Notes under the pieces: model-generated
The model's input: the letters and a program-made list of their open reading frames with translations, nothing else
What the model was told of the DNA's origin: nothing
The model's database searches: none
Shown: piece by piece, positions 32,699 through 45,955 of the stretch
How positions within the stretch are numbered: the first letter of the stretch is position 1
Layout of the letters: each line of letters starts with the position of its first letter
Assembly (NCBI RefSeq): GCF_023856365.1
Contig: NW_026042806.1
Span: 1-64,000, forward strand
Reading direction: 5' to 3'
Source of the DNA: Brienomyrus brachyistius
Taxonomy: Eukaryota > Chordata > Actinopteri > Osteoglossiformes > Mormyridae
DNA: 64,000 nucleotides
Made by a program: the position numbers and the translations under genes

Positions 32699-34150
32699 AA
32701 CTTCTGAAATGGCCGCTCAGTGCAGGAGGAGGCTGCAAACCTGAAGAGGCACACAACCGTATGGGTGGGGCAGGGGATCAATGGTGTGAGGTAGAGGACC
32801 AGGGCAGTGGGATTGCAGTGGCACAAGGGCAACCGTGTGGTCATCATGGGCTCCTCCAATGGCAGCTTCAGGTAAGTCGCTCTGATAAACCCCGTTAGAC
32901 TCCAGTGAAGTGAGTGAGGCTGCAGCGCTACACTGGAGGGGACACATGTGGGCTCAGGGGCCCACGTGACTGTAGCAGAGGAAGGGATCTCTAGCTGATG
33001 TGGAGGTACAGGCCCAGTGGCAGTAAGGGGTGGGCAGTCAGCTGCAGAGGCTGCGGGGCCAGCGGCCCCACTGTACACATGGACCGCAGGGAATCTCAGC
33101 ATGTTGTGCCCAAAGTCCAGCACACATGCCGTGCTCCGGGGGAAATTCAGGCCCAGGATGGAGGGATCGAGCATGTCAGCCATCCACATAGTTACTATTC
33201 ACAACTAAACCCCCCATGTCAAAAGGGAACAACCCCGTCCCTCTTAAAGGGGCCAGGTCACCAGTCATTGTTCTCACCTGCACCAATGTCAGTTCTAGAC
33301 AGTGTCTGGTCTCACCAGGGTTGCAGTGGAACCTGTATGGACTAGGGCAGTACATGCGACTCACATCACTATGGTGGGTATGTGACAGAAGTTGCCTCTG
33401 TGAGTCCAATCCGTAGTCACCACCTCTGCAGCAGGTGGCAGCAGGGCCACCTCCCCGGTGTCACCAAGGAAGTTCCGGAAATTAACCTTGTTGGCCCACA
33501 TCTTCCCGGCTATGCGTGCCCTTGGCGGAACCCTGGGTGGCGGTGAACTTGGGACACTGTCTGAGGATTGAGGGGTGGGGGGGGGATGCTGCTGCCTGTC
33601 AGCCTACAGGCAGTCTGCATCCAGGAAGTAAACCTGAGGGCCTGGGTCCTCCAAGCCCTTTGGCGTTTACAGCTTGGTTGATTTCTCCCGCCTCGTTCCC
33701 CGCCACCTCGCTGCCCACAATTTCTCTCTCCAAAGCCAGTTCCAGGGCCTCGTCTAGGGACGCAGAGGGGTTTACTGTGTCTGAATGTGAGCTATCTGGG
33801 GTTAAGTGTCTAGATAAACTGATCCCTGGCCAGTTCACTCTGTACTGATAGAGCCATGTGAGCACAGACACGCCTACACAACCCCTTGATATCATTAAGC
33901 AGGATGCAGAGAGACTCATTTGACTCAATCCCTGCACCTATTGTTTAACTGAGAGGGCAGAAGTCCTCACACTGCCCACAGCGATTCTGCAGGGTACTGA
34001 CCAGTGTCTCATCCAGGGGCTCAAGCAACCAGCAGTGTACACCTCAGAAAAGCATGTGTGACAACCCTGAGGACCTGCTTGCATACCACAATGGTATCCC
34101 ATCTCCCCTTGCTCTTTGAAGGGGTACAACCCATCCAGTATAGTTATCAC
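32699..34150 (-). pseudogene. Decayed gag-protease fragment (unit 2)
   Basis: Equivalent of 16300-17755. The altered protease active-site histidine is also present here, so it predates the duplications. Confidence 0.65.
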
Positions 34151-34160
34151 TGGGCTATCA

Positions 34161-34270
34161 CAATGTCATCACAATACTAAAGACTGAAACAAAGCCGTGA
34201 GGTCAGACCCTCTGTATACAGCACACAGTCTCACCCTCACATCCTGTATGACCACATTTCTGCTGTTCAC
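34161..34270 (+). repeat. Receptor-family 5'-region repeat, copy c (unit 2)
   Basis: Equivalent of 17762-17870. Confidence 0.45.
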
Positions 34271-34989
34271 ATGGCAATTCTCCAGCTTCCTTTGCCCTAC
34301 AATGGACTGACGACCTGTTGAAGGTCTACCTCACTTTACACTTTGCCCATGTCTTGTGTGTATACCCTGTCCGATCCTAACGTGTATTTAGTGTGTGTAA
34401 ATCTCTCACTGCATCTGCATTTCGCAGTTCAGCTTCTGACAACATTGTGTTTCCCATCTGTGTATTTGGGTTCGGTGCTTGTTGGGTGCCTGTCGTGGTC
34501 CTTCTATTTACAATTGTACGCAGGGCATGCTGGGATATGCGCCCCGCCGGTGTTACACTAGTATAAAAAAGGAATCTGGTCGAGTTTGTTCATTGACCAA
34601 ATTTTGTTTTTGCGAACCAAATTGTTTGTAGGCCAAAGCATTTGTGAATTGCAAGCACTACTGTACTAATGATAAATTGGTATGAAAAAATGGAGACAAT
34701 TTCTGAGACACCAGAGCGATCCGTGTACTGTAATATTTATCTTATCAATAACACAGTAAAAATACACATTAGCGCCAATTCATCTTCTTTATTCATCATG
34801 AATATTTTAATTCATTAATGCAGGAGTCTGTGATAAATCGCTATCAGCATTTGGTTTATAATGGCCAATTAATGATAACTAAAAAGAAACAGAGAGACTA
34901 AAGACACAACTTTCAACCATGATATGAGTGCTGTTGCTGCATAATTTGTCCACCAGGGGTCACAGCGCAACCCCCATCTCGGCAAGATG
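34271..34989. other. No gene seen (unit 2)
   Basis: Includes the roughly 250 bases (from about 34527) that unit 1 lacks. Unit 2 differs from units 1 and 3 at several places near 34280-34400. Confidence 0.5.
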
Positions 34990-36201
34990 GATGACTTGAA
35001 ATATGTTTCTATATCAAGTTGAATTATTTTTATTTCTATAGCATATTTAAAAACAATCTATGTTGTGCCAAAGTGCTGTAGGTCAAAATAATATAAATAT
35101 ATAGTAAAAGTAGAGACATTGGCCAATGTTACACAATGTTACACAAAAAATAATCAGAATCAGACTGTGGTTTATTGCCAAGTAGGTTGACCCTACAAGG
35201 AATTCTTTTTGGTATAATGGTGCTCCATGGAAAAACAAGACTAAGCAACAACCAAGTTCAAAAAACAGTGCAAAAGTTATACAATAATCTAGTAATAAAT
35301 ATAAAATCACTATAAATGTTAAATACATGATGTGCAAAGCAGAATAGTCAGATTAAATAGATAAATAAAATGTGTTCCTGTGTGTGCAGGGTCAGTACAG
35401 AGATGCATCTAATAAGAAGCGGTGTAAGGCTGAATTAGCTCCGAGACGGACTGGGGACCTATGCCATGTATCGCCTTAGAAAGAAATAAGAAATCTTTAA
35501 ACTGTATTCTCAGAAATTCTCAAAACTTAACAGGTAGCCAATGCAATGTAGCCAACACAGGGGAAATTTGGTGTCTAATTTTTGTTGAGAGCCTGGTAGC
35601 ACCGTTTTGAACAAGGAGTAGTCAGAATAAAGATGCTTCTGGTAAACCTGGGTACAGAGAACGGCAGTAACCCAATCAGGATAAAAGCAGGAGTAACTCT
35701 CCAGGTCTTTGGCTGAAAGGTGTGGTTTAAGCCAGGCTATTGAACTCAGCTGACAGAAACACCCCTTCACAACAGCATTTATTTGTTTATCAAACTCAGT
35801 GATGAATCAAAGATGACACCAAGATTTTTATTATGTGACTGGAGGTTTTCTGAATGAGGCCCTAATTGTTCTCTGAGATCATGAACAGTGACCAAAACTC
35901 ATTACCTCTGTCTTGTTTTCATTAATCTGGACGAAAGTCATTGCTGTCCTGTTCTTAATATCCTCCAGACAGTTAGAAAGGGCCACCAGAGAGCAGCAGT
36001 CACCAGGTTTTAATGGCAGATATGGCTGCGTATCACCAGCATAGCAATGATATTTTACATAATAACGTTCACAAATAGAGCGCAAAGGAAGCATGTATAG
36101 AGGGAATATGAGAGGGCCTGTATCACAGGACTGGATATGTTTACAAGTAAGGCCATAGTACTTAAGGGGTGTGGCCATCCCACACAGTGACAAGCCCATT
36201 C
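34990..36201 (-). mobile_element. L2-like LINE fragment (unit 2)
   Basis: Equivalent of 18355-19555, with the same YAGD change. Confidence 0.75.
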
Positions 36202-36500
36202 ATTCACCTCATCTAGGCCTTTTACTAGGGATTTAAGGTCCTGGTTTTCCTCTCAGACCCTAGAACACACTGCCAGGCTCAGATTCCCGATCCCACATCC
36301 TGCTGAAGCCCTTCCCAAGATCAGACACTAGTTTTGTTTTCCTTGTTCTTATAGTAAAATGATGGTCTTTGACTTTTATACATCATCACTGTTCTGTTAA
36401 TTACACATGACCTAATCTAAGTATTACACAAACCAAGCATAATTACTTAGAGATGTCATAAGATGGAAAATCCTTATTCAGTTAATTATTTTCCCCACAG
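36202..36500. other. Unit 2-3 junction, intron before Ig domain 1
   Basis: Equivalent of 19556-19854, ending in the CCCCACAG acceptor. Confidence 0.6.
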
Positions 36501-36814
36501 GTGCTGACAGTGTGTCTACAGTGAAATGGGCCTGTGTACAGAGAGGATGATCTGTAACAATCCCATGTTCCTATGGTGACAGATATAAAACTCATGTGAA
36601 ATACTGGTGCAGAGGGTATAATGTGAGGTCATGTACTCCCATAGTACACACTGACTCTCCACAGGAGGGTAAAGTGTGAGTCAGAGATGATCCTGACCAG
36701 CGAGTCTTCACTGTGACCATCAACAATCTGACAGCTGAGGACTCCGATCGGTACTGGTGTGGTGTGAAGATCAGTGGAGCCTTTCTGATCAGGTTAATCT
36801 GTCAGTCACTGATG
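36501..36814 (+). pseudogene. Ig domain 1 exon (unit 3)
   Basis: Uninterrupted, like unit 2, with both TGA codons. One difference near the end changes SGASLI to SGAFLI. Donor GTAAGA kept. The matching leader is at 26012. Confidence 0.9.
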
Positions 36815-37167
36815 GTAAGATGTCTGTACTGCAGACTGTAGCCAATGAGATGCACAGTATGTAACATGTCACTGAGTCAAAAAGGAAGGACCTTAACACA
36901 AACACTGATGAAAAAAATGTTTTAATATTTTAAAAATCTGCATTTTAATTTAATTCAATATGATAAACGAGACTTGGAAGAAGTAACAGTGTCAGCTAAA
37001 TCGGGCGACTTCATGAGGTTAAATATGATAAGCAATATGTTAAAAAATGTCAGTTTATTGGCCAAACATTTACATACAGTATGTATGTTGTAATGGGCTG
37101 ATATTCATAAACATTTCATTGCTGTGGAAATCGTTGAGTGTTTTACCTGTGTGTTGAAGTCCTCCAG

Positions 37168-37448
37168 GGCTGTCAGTGGACAAACAGGAGGTGACGGGTG
37201 TGGATGGAGACAGTGTCAGTGTTACTATGGAAACAACAAAAGACAAAGGATGTGGTGTAAGATTGGGGGCTCCTGTGCATCAGAGAGATCAGTGAGTTTG
37301 CATGGGAGGCCTGTCCTGATCAGGGATGACACAGAAAATAAAACCTTCATTGTGACAATGAGTGGGCTGGAGAGGAAGGACACTGGCTGGTATTGGTGGC
37401 TGGTTGTGGAATCCTGCAGATTCCAGTTCATATTACTGTTAAACATAA
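37168..37448 (+). pseudogene. Ig domain 2 exon (unit 3)
   Basis: Shares the ancestral frame break. Near 37394 the YWCAAG motif is rewritten to TGGTGGCTGGTTGTGG, two bases longer than in unit 2. This removes the cysteine and shifts the frame so the end no longer reads HITVKH. The same rewritten string is in unit 1. Confidence 0.8.
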
Positions 37449-37622
37449 GTAATTGATTTAAATCTGCCTGTGAATTATTTATGCTTGAATATAAATAGAT
37501 ACATACTAATCAACCCAGCAGTTTCACTCACGAAGGGGTTTGTGCTTCTTTGTGGGGATAATCCCCTATTTATCAGCTGTTGTGAAACAGAGTTATTTAT
37601 TGGGATTATTGTTTCAATGATA

Positions 37623-37785
37623 GTGGCACGGTGGTCCAGTAGGCGGCGCTGTTGCTTCACGCCTCCATGTTTAGGGGTTTGAATCTGGCTTCTGCTCTGT
37701 CTGTGTGGAGTCTGCATGTTCTCCACATGCTGTGTGGGTTTCCTCCAACAATCCAAAAACGCACAGTCAGGCTAATTGGTGTCTT
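37623..37785 (+). repeat. Dispersed teleost repeat, forward half (unit 3)
   Basis: Equivalent of 2034-2196. Confidence 0.6.
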
Positions 37786-38059
37786 TAATATTGAATGTGT
37801 GTCTTCTAGTTTATGATCAGTCTGTAATATGACAAAAATCACAGCATTTTCCACAGACATACAGCCAGTCACTTGTTATGTATACAAATCCAGACAAATC
37901 CATGTAGCTTGCAACATAATTCAGGCATTTTTTCATCTTTGTGAGGATGAATTGTTACTAATGGTGTGCAGACTGACTAACATGTCTGTAGGTGGTTTTT
38001 CATTGCAGCGTAGACCAGTGTTACAATTGTACTCTGTAATATCTGTTCCAGTGCTGCAT

Positions 38060-38365
38060 CCATCCATTGTCTGAAACTGCTTGTCTAATTCAGGGTCCCT
38101 ATGGGCGCAAGGCAGGGAACGTCCCATGACAGGGTGCCAACCAATTGCAGGACACGCTCACACTCCATTCCCTCGCACAAGCACACCTACCGGCAATTTG
38201 ACAACTCCAATTAGCCTCAGCATGTTTTTGGACTGTGGGGGGAAATCAGAGTCCCTGGAAGGAACCCCACAATGACACAGGGGGAGCATGCAAACTCCAT
38301 ACACACGGAACTCCAGCGAAGACTTGAGTACACGTGCCAGAGGAGTGAGGCGACAGTGCAAACCC
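38060..38365 (-). repeat. Dispersed teleost repeat, inverted half, truncated (unit 3)
   Basis: Equivalent of the unit 2 copy at 21412, with the same truncation. Confidence 0.6.
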
Positions 38366-38906
38366 TGCTTTTTATTAACTATCCTTTCTCCTGTTTCCAC
38401 TGCTCTCCTTTTCTCTGCACATGATGAAGAAGGAGGGGATAATGAAAAACGGAGGTAAGCATTCAGCAGCATTTACAGTAGTGTGGGGGTCCAGCTAGCA
38501 GCATTTACCTGATCACACAGTAATGGGAAACTGTCATTTTAATTTTAAGAGAAAAAAATATTTTTTATTTGATTTTCTTAATAATAAACTTGAGATCCCA
38601 TCCCATCCAGGGTGAGCCCTTGCCTTCTGCCCTGTGCTGCTGGGGAATGACTGCAGGCCTGTTTTTACAAAATAGTGTAACATGTTGTGTGATAATCTCT
38701 AGCTATTTTCATGCTCTTTGTTAATGTCTCCTGTTCCTCACATGTGTCCTGTGTAATAGTACCGATGTGGCTGTACCGTGTTTCTATAAAGCATGTAAGA
38801 CTTTACTGTTCACATCCACCCTCTTATTCAGCTCTTTGGTCCAGCTGGCTCTGTATGTAGGACTGAGCTGATCGGTGCTGCTGTCGATTATCAAGGTGGT
38901 TTTACT
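38366..38906. other. Intron block specific to units 2 and 3 (unit 3 copy)
   Basis: Near-identical to 21718-22258. Confidence 0.5.
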
Positions 38907-38996
38907 TCAGTCAGAACAGATTCACTGTTTTGTTCTTCAGGTTTAAATGTGATATGTGTGACTGACAGACACACTGGTGTATTATATGTCTCACAG

Positions 38997-39198
38997 GTGG
39001 GAGCAGGTTCTGGATGCTGTACTGAAAGCTGGGACTGGTGTGTTTTACCTGATTTGCACCATCATCACCATTCAGCTGCACTGGACCTCCTGTAGAAAGC
39101 GGGAACCAATCAGAGAGAAGCAGAGGGTCTCCCTGGATCAGAGGAAGCTGGCAGAGGAGATGACCTTCGTGGAGCAGAATGAGTCAGACGAGCTGTAA
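38997..39198 (+). pseudogene. Membrane-anchor and tail exon (unit 3)
   Basis: Same protein as unit 1 (CRKREPIREK version). AATAAA at 39199. Confidence 0.55.
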
Positions 39199-39743
39199 AA
39201 TAAACGGTTATGCTAACTGCAGTGAAGCCTCTCTCACTCGGCCCTGCTCAGTCTGTACAGTCATAGCATGAGAGTCAGTTAAACACAGAGGGGATGATTA
39301 TCTGCTGGCAACCTGTACAACCACGTATTGGCCACTTATTCACAAGTGCTTTGCTGCCACCTGCTGGTTAATGTTTAATAATCGTTATCTTGTGAAGGTA
39401 AGACTGGTTTTTATTAAATTGTCTCTTGATTCTGAAAAAATATGGTACTATGCAAAAGTCTTGGGCCATCAAAGAAAACGTTTAATGCTATTTAATTGGG
39501 TTGTGTATATTTGCTCAGAACAAAAACACAATTATCATAAAAATATATGCAAATTAAAAGTGACACAATAAAAACTAACAAGAATTTCTTCTTTTCTCCA
39601 TAAAGTTACTGATGCCTTGTTGGATCGCTAGATGAACCACGCTTTGGATCCTAAACCTCTCCTCAGGGGCACCCCAGCCATTCCATGTATTTGTTAAATT
39701 CTGCCACCAGCTCACTTAATTAATTAATTTAATTAAACAAATG

Positions 39744-40010
39744 TGTCATGCCCGGCTCGTCCGCTCCTCCTGTGTGCCACGCCCCCTGATTACCCACGTG
39801 TTTTCTCCCGATTGTACCCAGCTGTATCTAGTTAATTTGCTCAGTCCTGTGTATTTCAGTCCGTGTCTTACCCGAGTCCTTTGTCCGTCATTGATGTCAG
39901 TTGATGTTCGTGCCCTCGTCCCTGAGATTAAACCCCTCGTTTGCCCTGATTCTCGGCTGTCTGCCTGCTTCTTACCCGCCTGCCCGCGATCGCTGCCGTC
40001 TCCCGTGACA
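39744..40010 (+). mobile_element. Solo LTR (unit 3)
   Basis: 267 bases, AAATG flanks at 39739-39743 and 40011-40015; same 20-base deletion as unit 2. Confidence 0.85.
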
Positions 40011-40316
40011 AAATGTTAATGATGCATTGATTAGCCATAGGAGTTGTGTTATAAAAAGATATAGGTCTATTGGATGGTTGGTGCAAATGTTTTACTAACT
40101 TTAGAAGAGATTTTGAAATGACTGGGCTGCCACACTTTGACGGACAAAATATTATAATTCTAGACCAAGATGAAGATCATTTGAACATCATTTTCTTCGA
40201 CAGCCCAAGACTTTTGTACAGTTTTGTATGTGTCTTTTATACTGGTCATAATTTGTTTAAATACATGATTAATAAATTGATACTTTACAAAACATTTCAT
40301 ATTTTTCTGAAATTGG

Positions 40317-40643
40317 TAATTATTAAAAATGAATTTCACAAACTTAAATGGTTTGGCTGCGATGGGCTGGCCCCCCATCCAGGGTTGTTCCCGTGCCCAT
40401 TGCTTCCGGGATAGGCTCCGGACCCCCCACGACCCAGTAGGATAAGCGGTTTGGAAAATGGATGGATGGATGGATGGTAATTATTAAAAATGAATTTCAC
40501 AAACTTAAATGGTTTGGCTGCGATGGGCTGGCCCCCCATCCAGGTTTGTTCCCGTGCCCATTGCTTCCGGGATAGGCTCCGGACCCCCCACGACCCAGTA
40601 GGATAAGCGGTTTGGAAAATGGATGGATGGATGGAGGGATAAA
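40317..40643 (+). repeat. Tandemly doubled GGAT-tailed repeat, period 161 (unit 3)
   Basis: Same duplication as unit 2, starts at 40317 and 40478. Confidence 0.8.
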
Positions 40644-40723
40644 TGGTTTGGAGTTTTTAGGTCACCCCTCCTCGTCAGAGCCCACCAATCAGGGACTCTT
40701 TAAAAGAGTGATGTAATCGGGAA

Positions 40724-40990
40724 CGCCCACTTTTCAATCTGCAGTACAAATACACCAGCTTGTCTCTGCTAACAACAGCCTGTGAATGTCAGTTAAGGAG
40801 GAAACAGTACCACATACATATTGGCCAACATCAAATGAAAATGTAACACACGAAAACAGGACTGCCCACTTATCACTCTGCGTAAAATCACACCAGCTTG
40901 TCTGAGCTGACAGCAGCCTCACATATCAGCTAAGGAGGAAGACGGCATATCAAAAGTAAAAAGAAAGACACCATCAAATGAAAATATCCC
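40724..40990. repeat. Diverged 140-base tandem repeat (unit 3)
   Basis: Equivalent of 4648-4911. Confidence 0.65.
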
Positions 40991-42106
40991 TGTGTGATCT
41001 ATTGGTTTCTGCTTTCACTCCCATTAAATGACAGTAAGTCTAGTTGGTGTCCGTGGTACTGAAAACCTGGATCAGTAAATTCCAAATGAAACTTCTTTAC
41101 CTGATTTAACTGTAACTCACTTATTTTGTTGGCAATGATGCTTTGTTGAGTCTAGAAAGGCGCAAAGTGGGTTTCAGATAAATTAAATGAAGTAGTTTTG
41201 CTTAAAAACCAAAAAGCTTTGAACAATCAGTTCAGCTTTGGACTGTAGTGCTTCACAAAAGTAAAATCCATCCAGTTAAATCTCTTTATCCCCAAGTCAA
41301 GAAGATATCAAATGCAGAAGCACATTGTGGGAGATACAAGGTGCAGACACATTAAAAGCACTTTTTTTGTGTGAACATTATAAAACAGATTGATACACAT
41401 TAAGCAGTTTGTAACTTTACATCCAGACCTACATCAGTCAGAAAAAGCAGGCGATGACCATCCCATCCAGCAGCTTCATCTCTGATTGTACAGAATCCCA
41501 TGTCAGCGTAACTTCTGAAGTCATGACTAAACTAATTTCCAGCTCTGCCTTCAGTTTCATCTGTTAAATTAAATTAGGAACTAAACTAAACTAGGAGGGA
41601 AATATAGTCAAGCTACTTAAGTAGCCGAATTTTGTGTATCCACTAGAGGGCAGCCACACATAGATTCCCTTATGAATGGTTCTGATGCTTCCGGAAAGCA
41701 CTGCACAAAGACCCAGGTATGCCAGTGAGGAACGGATAAAGAGCAGACGGATCCAAATACTAGCTGTAATATATAGTATTTTCAATGAATTTAAACAAAT
41801 TAATATAACAGTGTCAGAGTGTCAGATCCATGTGACTTTTTATGATTGAAGAACTTTGAAAGCCTGAATATAACTGAGGAGGCCCACGGACCCCATTATG
41901 TGTGAAACATCATTGTGGTGCTGAGAGAAACACAGGACTGCTGATAAGACCCAGATGAAGTGAATTACCTGACTTTGCCCCCACCCATCCCCCCCCCCCC
42001 AGGATACCCCCACCCCTGTCATACAGACACCTTCCTAACGGACCTCATGATTTGTGCTGATCCACACATATGAAAAGGACCTACTGCAGTGACATTTTAA
42101 AACTGT
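40991..42106. other. No gene seen (unit 3)
   Basis: Equivalent of 4912-6029. Confidence 0.45.
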
Positions 42107-42270
42107 ATAAAACATAATAAAGACTGAAATAAAGGCCTGAGGTCAGACCCTCTGTATGTAGCACACAGTGTTTCTGCAGAGTCTCACACTCACATCCTGT
42201 ATGACGACTTTTCTGCTTTTCAGAATAAGTCTGATTTCACTGCTCTTTGCTCATTTGCAATATGAGGAAG
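42107..42270 (+). repeat. Receptor-family 5'-region repeat, copy a (unit 3)
   Basis: Equivalent of 6030-6190. Confidence 0.5.
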
Positions 42271-42659
42271 TAACAGTTTAGAAAAGAACTAGACTTATTT
42301 GATTAATTTGTTTGTAGTTTAAATTCTGTGAGCATGAATGATTCACTGTGAAGACCAGCTATCAATAATTTTGCTATGAAATCATGTTTCTAAAATGATA
42401 AGATTCTAGATGAAATCAAAATATTTATTCCTGGTAAGAGCAGGACAACAGCAGCATCAAACTGTTTTCCTTTTTACAGACAAGAAATAGACAGGAAATG
42501 CATCAGTGCACAAACAGTTTATGAAAATCAAAGATAGATGGATGATTTTTAAACATTTAAAACCCACAAAAAGGGAGGCAGTGAGGTTAAGGAGAGTCAG
42601 GAAGTCAGTGTCAGTCTCCACAGATCTGAGGTCAGCGATACACACATAAGGCTCCTCTG

Positions 42660-42699
42660 ATGCTCCTTTTCATCCTCTTCTTCACTGATGGGCCTCCAG
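42660..42699 (+). CDS. Leader exon (unit 3)
   Basis: Same leader peptide with one silent change (CTT for CTC region, ATGCTCCTTTTC). Phase 1 donor GTGAGG. The domain 1 exon it would join is the interrupted one at 62379; the L1 insertion lengthens the intron to about 19.7 kb. Confidence 0.65.
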
Positions 42700-43805
42700 G
42701 TGAGGATCACTTACTCTGGGACTCCACCATTCAGCGTAGTTAAGATGAAGATACATTTTGCACAATATACTTACTACATCTGTTTGTTTATATTCATATT
42801 GTTCCATGAAGTTTGATCACTTCCCGATTATAGTCTGTGGTGGTAGCATGTTGACTGACTGATTTTAGAATTGACTGCAGTCTTCTTTGTGTCCACTATG
42901 TGGCAGCAGTATAAAGGAAATATCTTATTCTGTCACAGCTGCTGGTGTGTGTAAAAATTCACATACTCTGATAACAAGTAATTCTGCCTCCAACTGTTTG
43001 TCAGGGACCTGGGCAGGAATGAATTACATGCCGACTGTACATACAACAGAGATAGGCTCCTGGGAGAACTTTGCCAGAAGTTGAAACACGACTTTAAGAA
43101 TGACACTGATACAGAGTACTCAGCTGTTTGGTTGAAACTAAATCTTGGTCTGGATTTTTACATTCTGGACCTGAACTACCCACTGCTGCACTGACCCCCA
43201 CCTTCTTCTTTTTTTTCCCTTTGTCCTGTCCGGCAGCTTTAGCAGAATCATGGTCTGAATGCACTGCTGTGACAAACATGTTTGCTTTACCATGAGGGGT
43301 TCTATAAACTCTGTATAGGCCTCTCATGTTGATCGATTTCATTTTTTAAATTTAAAAAAATTATTTATTTCATTTTTAGGCGGCATGGTGATGCAGTGGG
43401 TGAGCTGGCCGAAGAGGATGGACAGATTAGGAGGGAAAAAAAGAAGGAAAAAGAAGAAAGGAGCAAGTGAGATGAAATGAAAGTTTTTAGCGGGTGTCTC
43501 TAACTTTGCTCTGCCATTGCATGCACACCACTTCCAGGGCCAGCCTTGCTCTCACGCTGATATACTGTCAGATTATGCACATCTTATATGTTGTTTTAAC
43601 CCTTAGCGTATTAGTAAAGGCTGTTTTGTACTTACTTGATGTGATGGTCCACTTTACTGTGGCCTTGAGCCACATTAGAAATTTATTTCTGATATATTTA
43701 ACTTAATCCTCATTTTTCTTTTGCCCATGAGCACGAAACAGCTAAATAATTAGCATGATGCAGAAGTTATTCTCAGACAAGCACTTAATCTAAAAAGCAG
43801 AAATG
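42700..43805. other. Intron-like sequence, no gene seen (unit 3)
   Basis: Equivalent of 6628-7739. Near 43379-43396 the text GGCGGCATGGTGATGCAGTG replaces ACCCGTAAAGTATTGCAGTG of units 1 and 2. Confidence 0.5.
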
Positions 43806-44030
43806 TCATCATACACGATGTGAGGGTGAGACTGCAGACACACTGTGTGCTGCATACAGAGGGTCTGACCTCAGGCCTTTGTGTCAGTTGTTATTATGTT
43901 TGATTTGTGATTCTCACCTGGAGGCCCATCAGCGGATGAAGAGGAGCATCAGAGGAGCCTTATGTGTGTCTCACTGACCTCAGATCTGCGCAGACTGGCA
44001 CTTACTTCCTGATTCTCCATAACTTTGCTG
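43806..44030 (-). pseudogene. Inverted, broken leader copy (unit 3)
   Basis: Equivalent of 7740-7960. Confidence 0.6.
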
Positions 44031-44288
44031 TTTCTCTGTCTTTATCTGTTACTCAGGAGTCCTGAAGTCCAATGAAAAATCCGCTTTCTCCTGTCTATTT
44101 GGCTGATACAAGTTCTGCTCACTTCTGCTTGGGTTGCATGGATCACCAGCCACTTGTCACCAACTAACAGACCACAGCCTACCTGACCAATGTCATAACT
44201 GGTGCACCTAGGTATAAAATTTAGTCTCACTGTCTCCAAAAAAGGTCACTGTCTGGAACCCCATGGAACCACATTTTTGATTCCTTAG

Positions 44289-44598
44289 ACAAGAGCATCC
44301 TGAGCAGCTGCATCACGGTCTGAATTGGGAACTGCCTCGCCTCAGATCATAAGACCAGCGGATAGTGAGGATAGCTGAGAAGATTATTAGAGTCTCTCTC
44401 CCCTCCATCATGGACATTCACATCACACGCTCCATCCGCAAAGCCACCAACATTGTGGATGACCGCACCCACCCCTCACATAATCTTTTCACTCTGGCAT
44501 CTGGAAAAGCATTCAGGCCTCCACAACCAGACTCAGAAACATGGCGCCTGACTACTGAACTCTCAGGGACTGATCTGATACCACACACAACACACACA
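44289..44598 (+). mobile_element. L2-like LINE C-terminus fragment (unit 3)
   Basis: Has the same internal deletion as unit 1 (CCTTAGACAAGAGCATCC), unlike unit 2. Confidence 0.7.
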
Positions 44599-44604
44599 CA
44601 CACA

Positions 44605-45195
44605 CAGCTATGTAATTATATCTTCGTGGGGACTCTCCATTCATTTCTATGGGGAAAACTGTAATCCCAACATGACAACTTTAACCCCTACCAACCCCTA
44701 ACCTTAACCATATGTAACCAAACCAAATACAAGACTTTTGGCATTTTTAGTTTTTTGACTGTATTTACAGATCTTTGTGAGTACCTGAAAATGCCCCCCA
44801 AAACATCAAAATAACGGGGTTTTTGTCACATTGTGGGGGACATTTGGTCCCCACAATGTAATATACACCTACTCCACACACACACACACACACACACAGA
44901 GATTAGGTATTTGAATCTTTGTGGAGATTCTCCATTCATTTGTATGGGCGTAACCCCAATCCTAACTATGGCAACCTTAAACATTGCAGTAGTTACCAAG
45001 CAGTAACAGTAAGCAACCAAACAAAATGCAAGACTTTTTGAATTATTCATTTGACTGCATTCACAGAATTTAATAAAATTCAGTATCTTCTTACTTTCGG
45101 GAACGAAAACATGTCCCTACAAAGTCAAAATAACATGTTTTTATAGCACTATGTACATAACCACCCACCCAAACGCGCGCACACACACACACACA
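44605..45195. repeat. Diverged tandem fish repeat with CA microsatellites (unit 3)
   Basis: Equivalent of 8545-9130, with a longer CA tract near 44876-44897. Confidence 0.6.
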
Positions 45196-45890
45196 AACAG
45201 GCCTACCTACAGTATACCCTCCATAGATTACTGAATGAAATATCTGTAAAGCAGTTATTATGGCATGGCGTTTGGTTTGAACATGCAGTTTTTAAGAATA
45301 TTGCGCTAATTCTAAACGAAAGACTGCACTAATTCTAAAATAGCTATATAAGAACTTTATTTACCATTAAATAAATTATAAATCAAACCAAAATTTAGTC
45401 TCTCAAAAAACTTGTATATGACATATCTTTGTTCACATTATGAGAAATTAAAAACACCAGGACACAGAATGTGAATAACAAGAACTATAGTGTTCTTTCT
45501 CAAAAGCGTACCTACCAACGTGGCTAAAATGCTAATTGCGTTCGTCAGCTATGGAAAAAAAACAGCGGGGCACCCCAAACATCGCGGTATTACGCATTAC
45601 CGTAATACTGCGTAGCAAAGACATAATGTCATAAAAAAATTACAGTCAGTATTTATAGACAGAACTGCGTGGTTTCCCATTGACAAGTAGATACATGGTT
45701 TACGGGCTTGAAGGCGGTTAGATCAACAAATCCAATCACGCTCAGCCAAAACAAGCACGAGCTAAACATACTACTATTGATTGGTTCACCTTCAAATTCG
45801 TCCCGCCCTGACAATTAATTCTCGTTTTCATTCGTTGAAAATGGCGTCAGTACATATCTTCATCCTTTCGACCAATGAAAAATTTCGCTG

Positions 45891-45904
45891 GTTTCCATAG
45901 AAAC
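45891..45904. promoter_or_regulatory. RFX X-box-like site (unit 3)
   Basis: Same site as 9819-9832. Confidence 0.4.
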
Positions 45905-45944
45905 AAAATCAGTGCAGTTTGAACATAAACTTTCTGACAGAGCG

Positions 45945-45955
45945 ATGGCGCAGCG
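45945..45955 (+). CDS. Candidate first coding exon MAQ-R (unit 3)
   Basis: Equivalent of 9873-9883. Confidence 0.3.
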
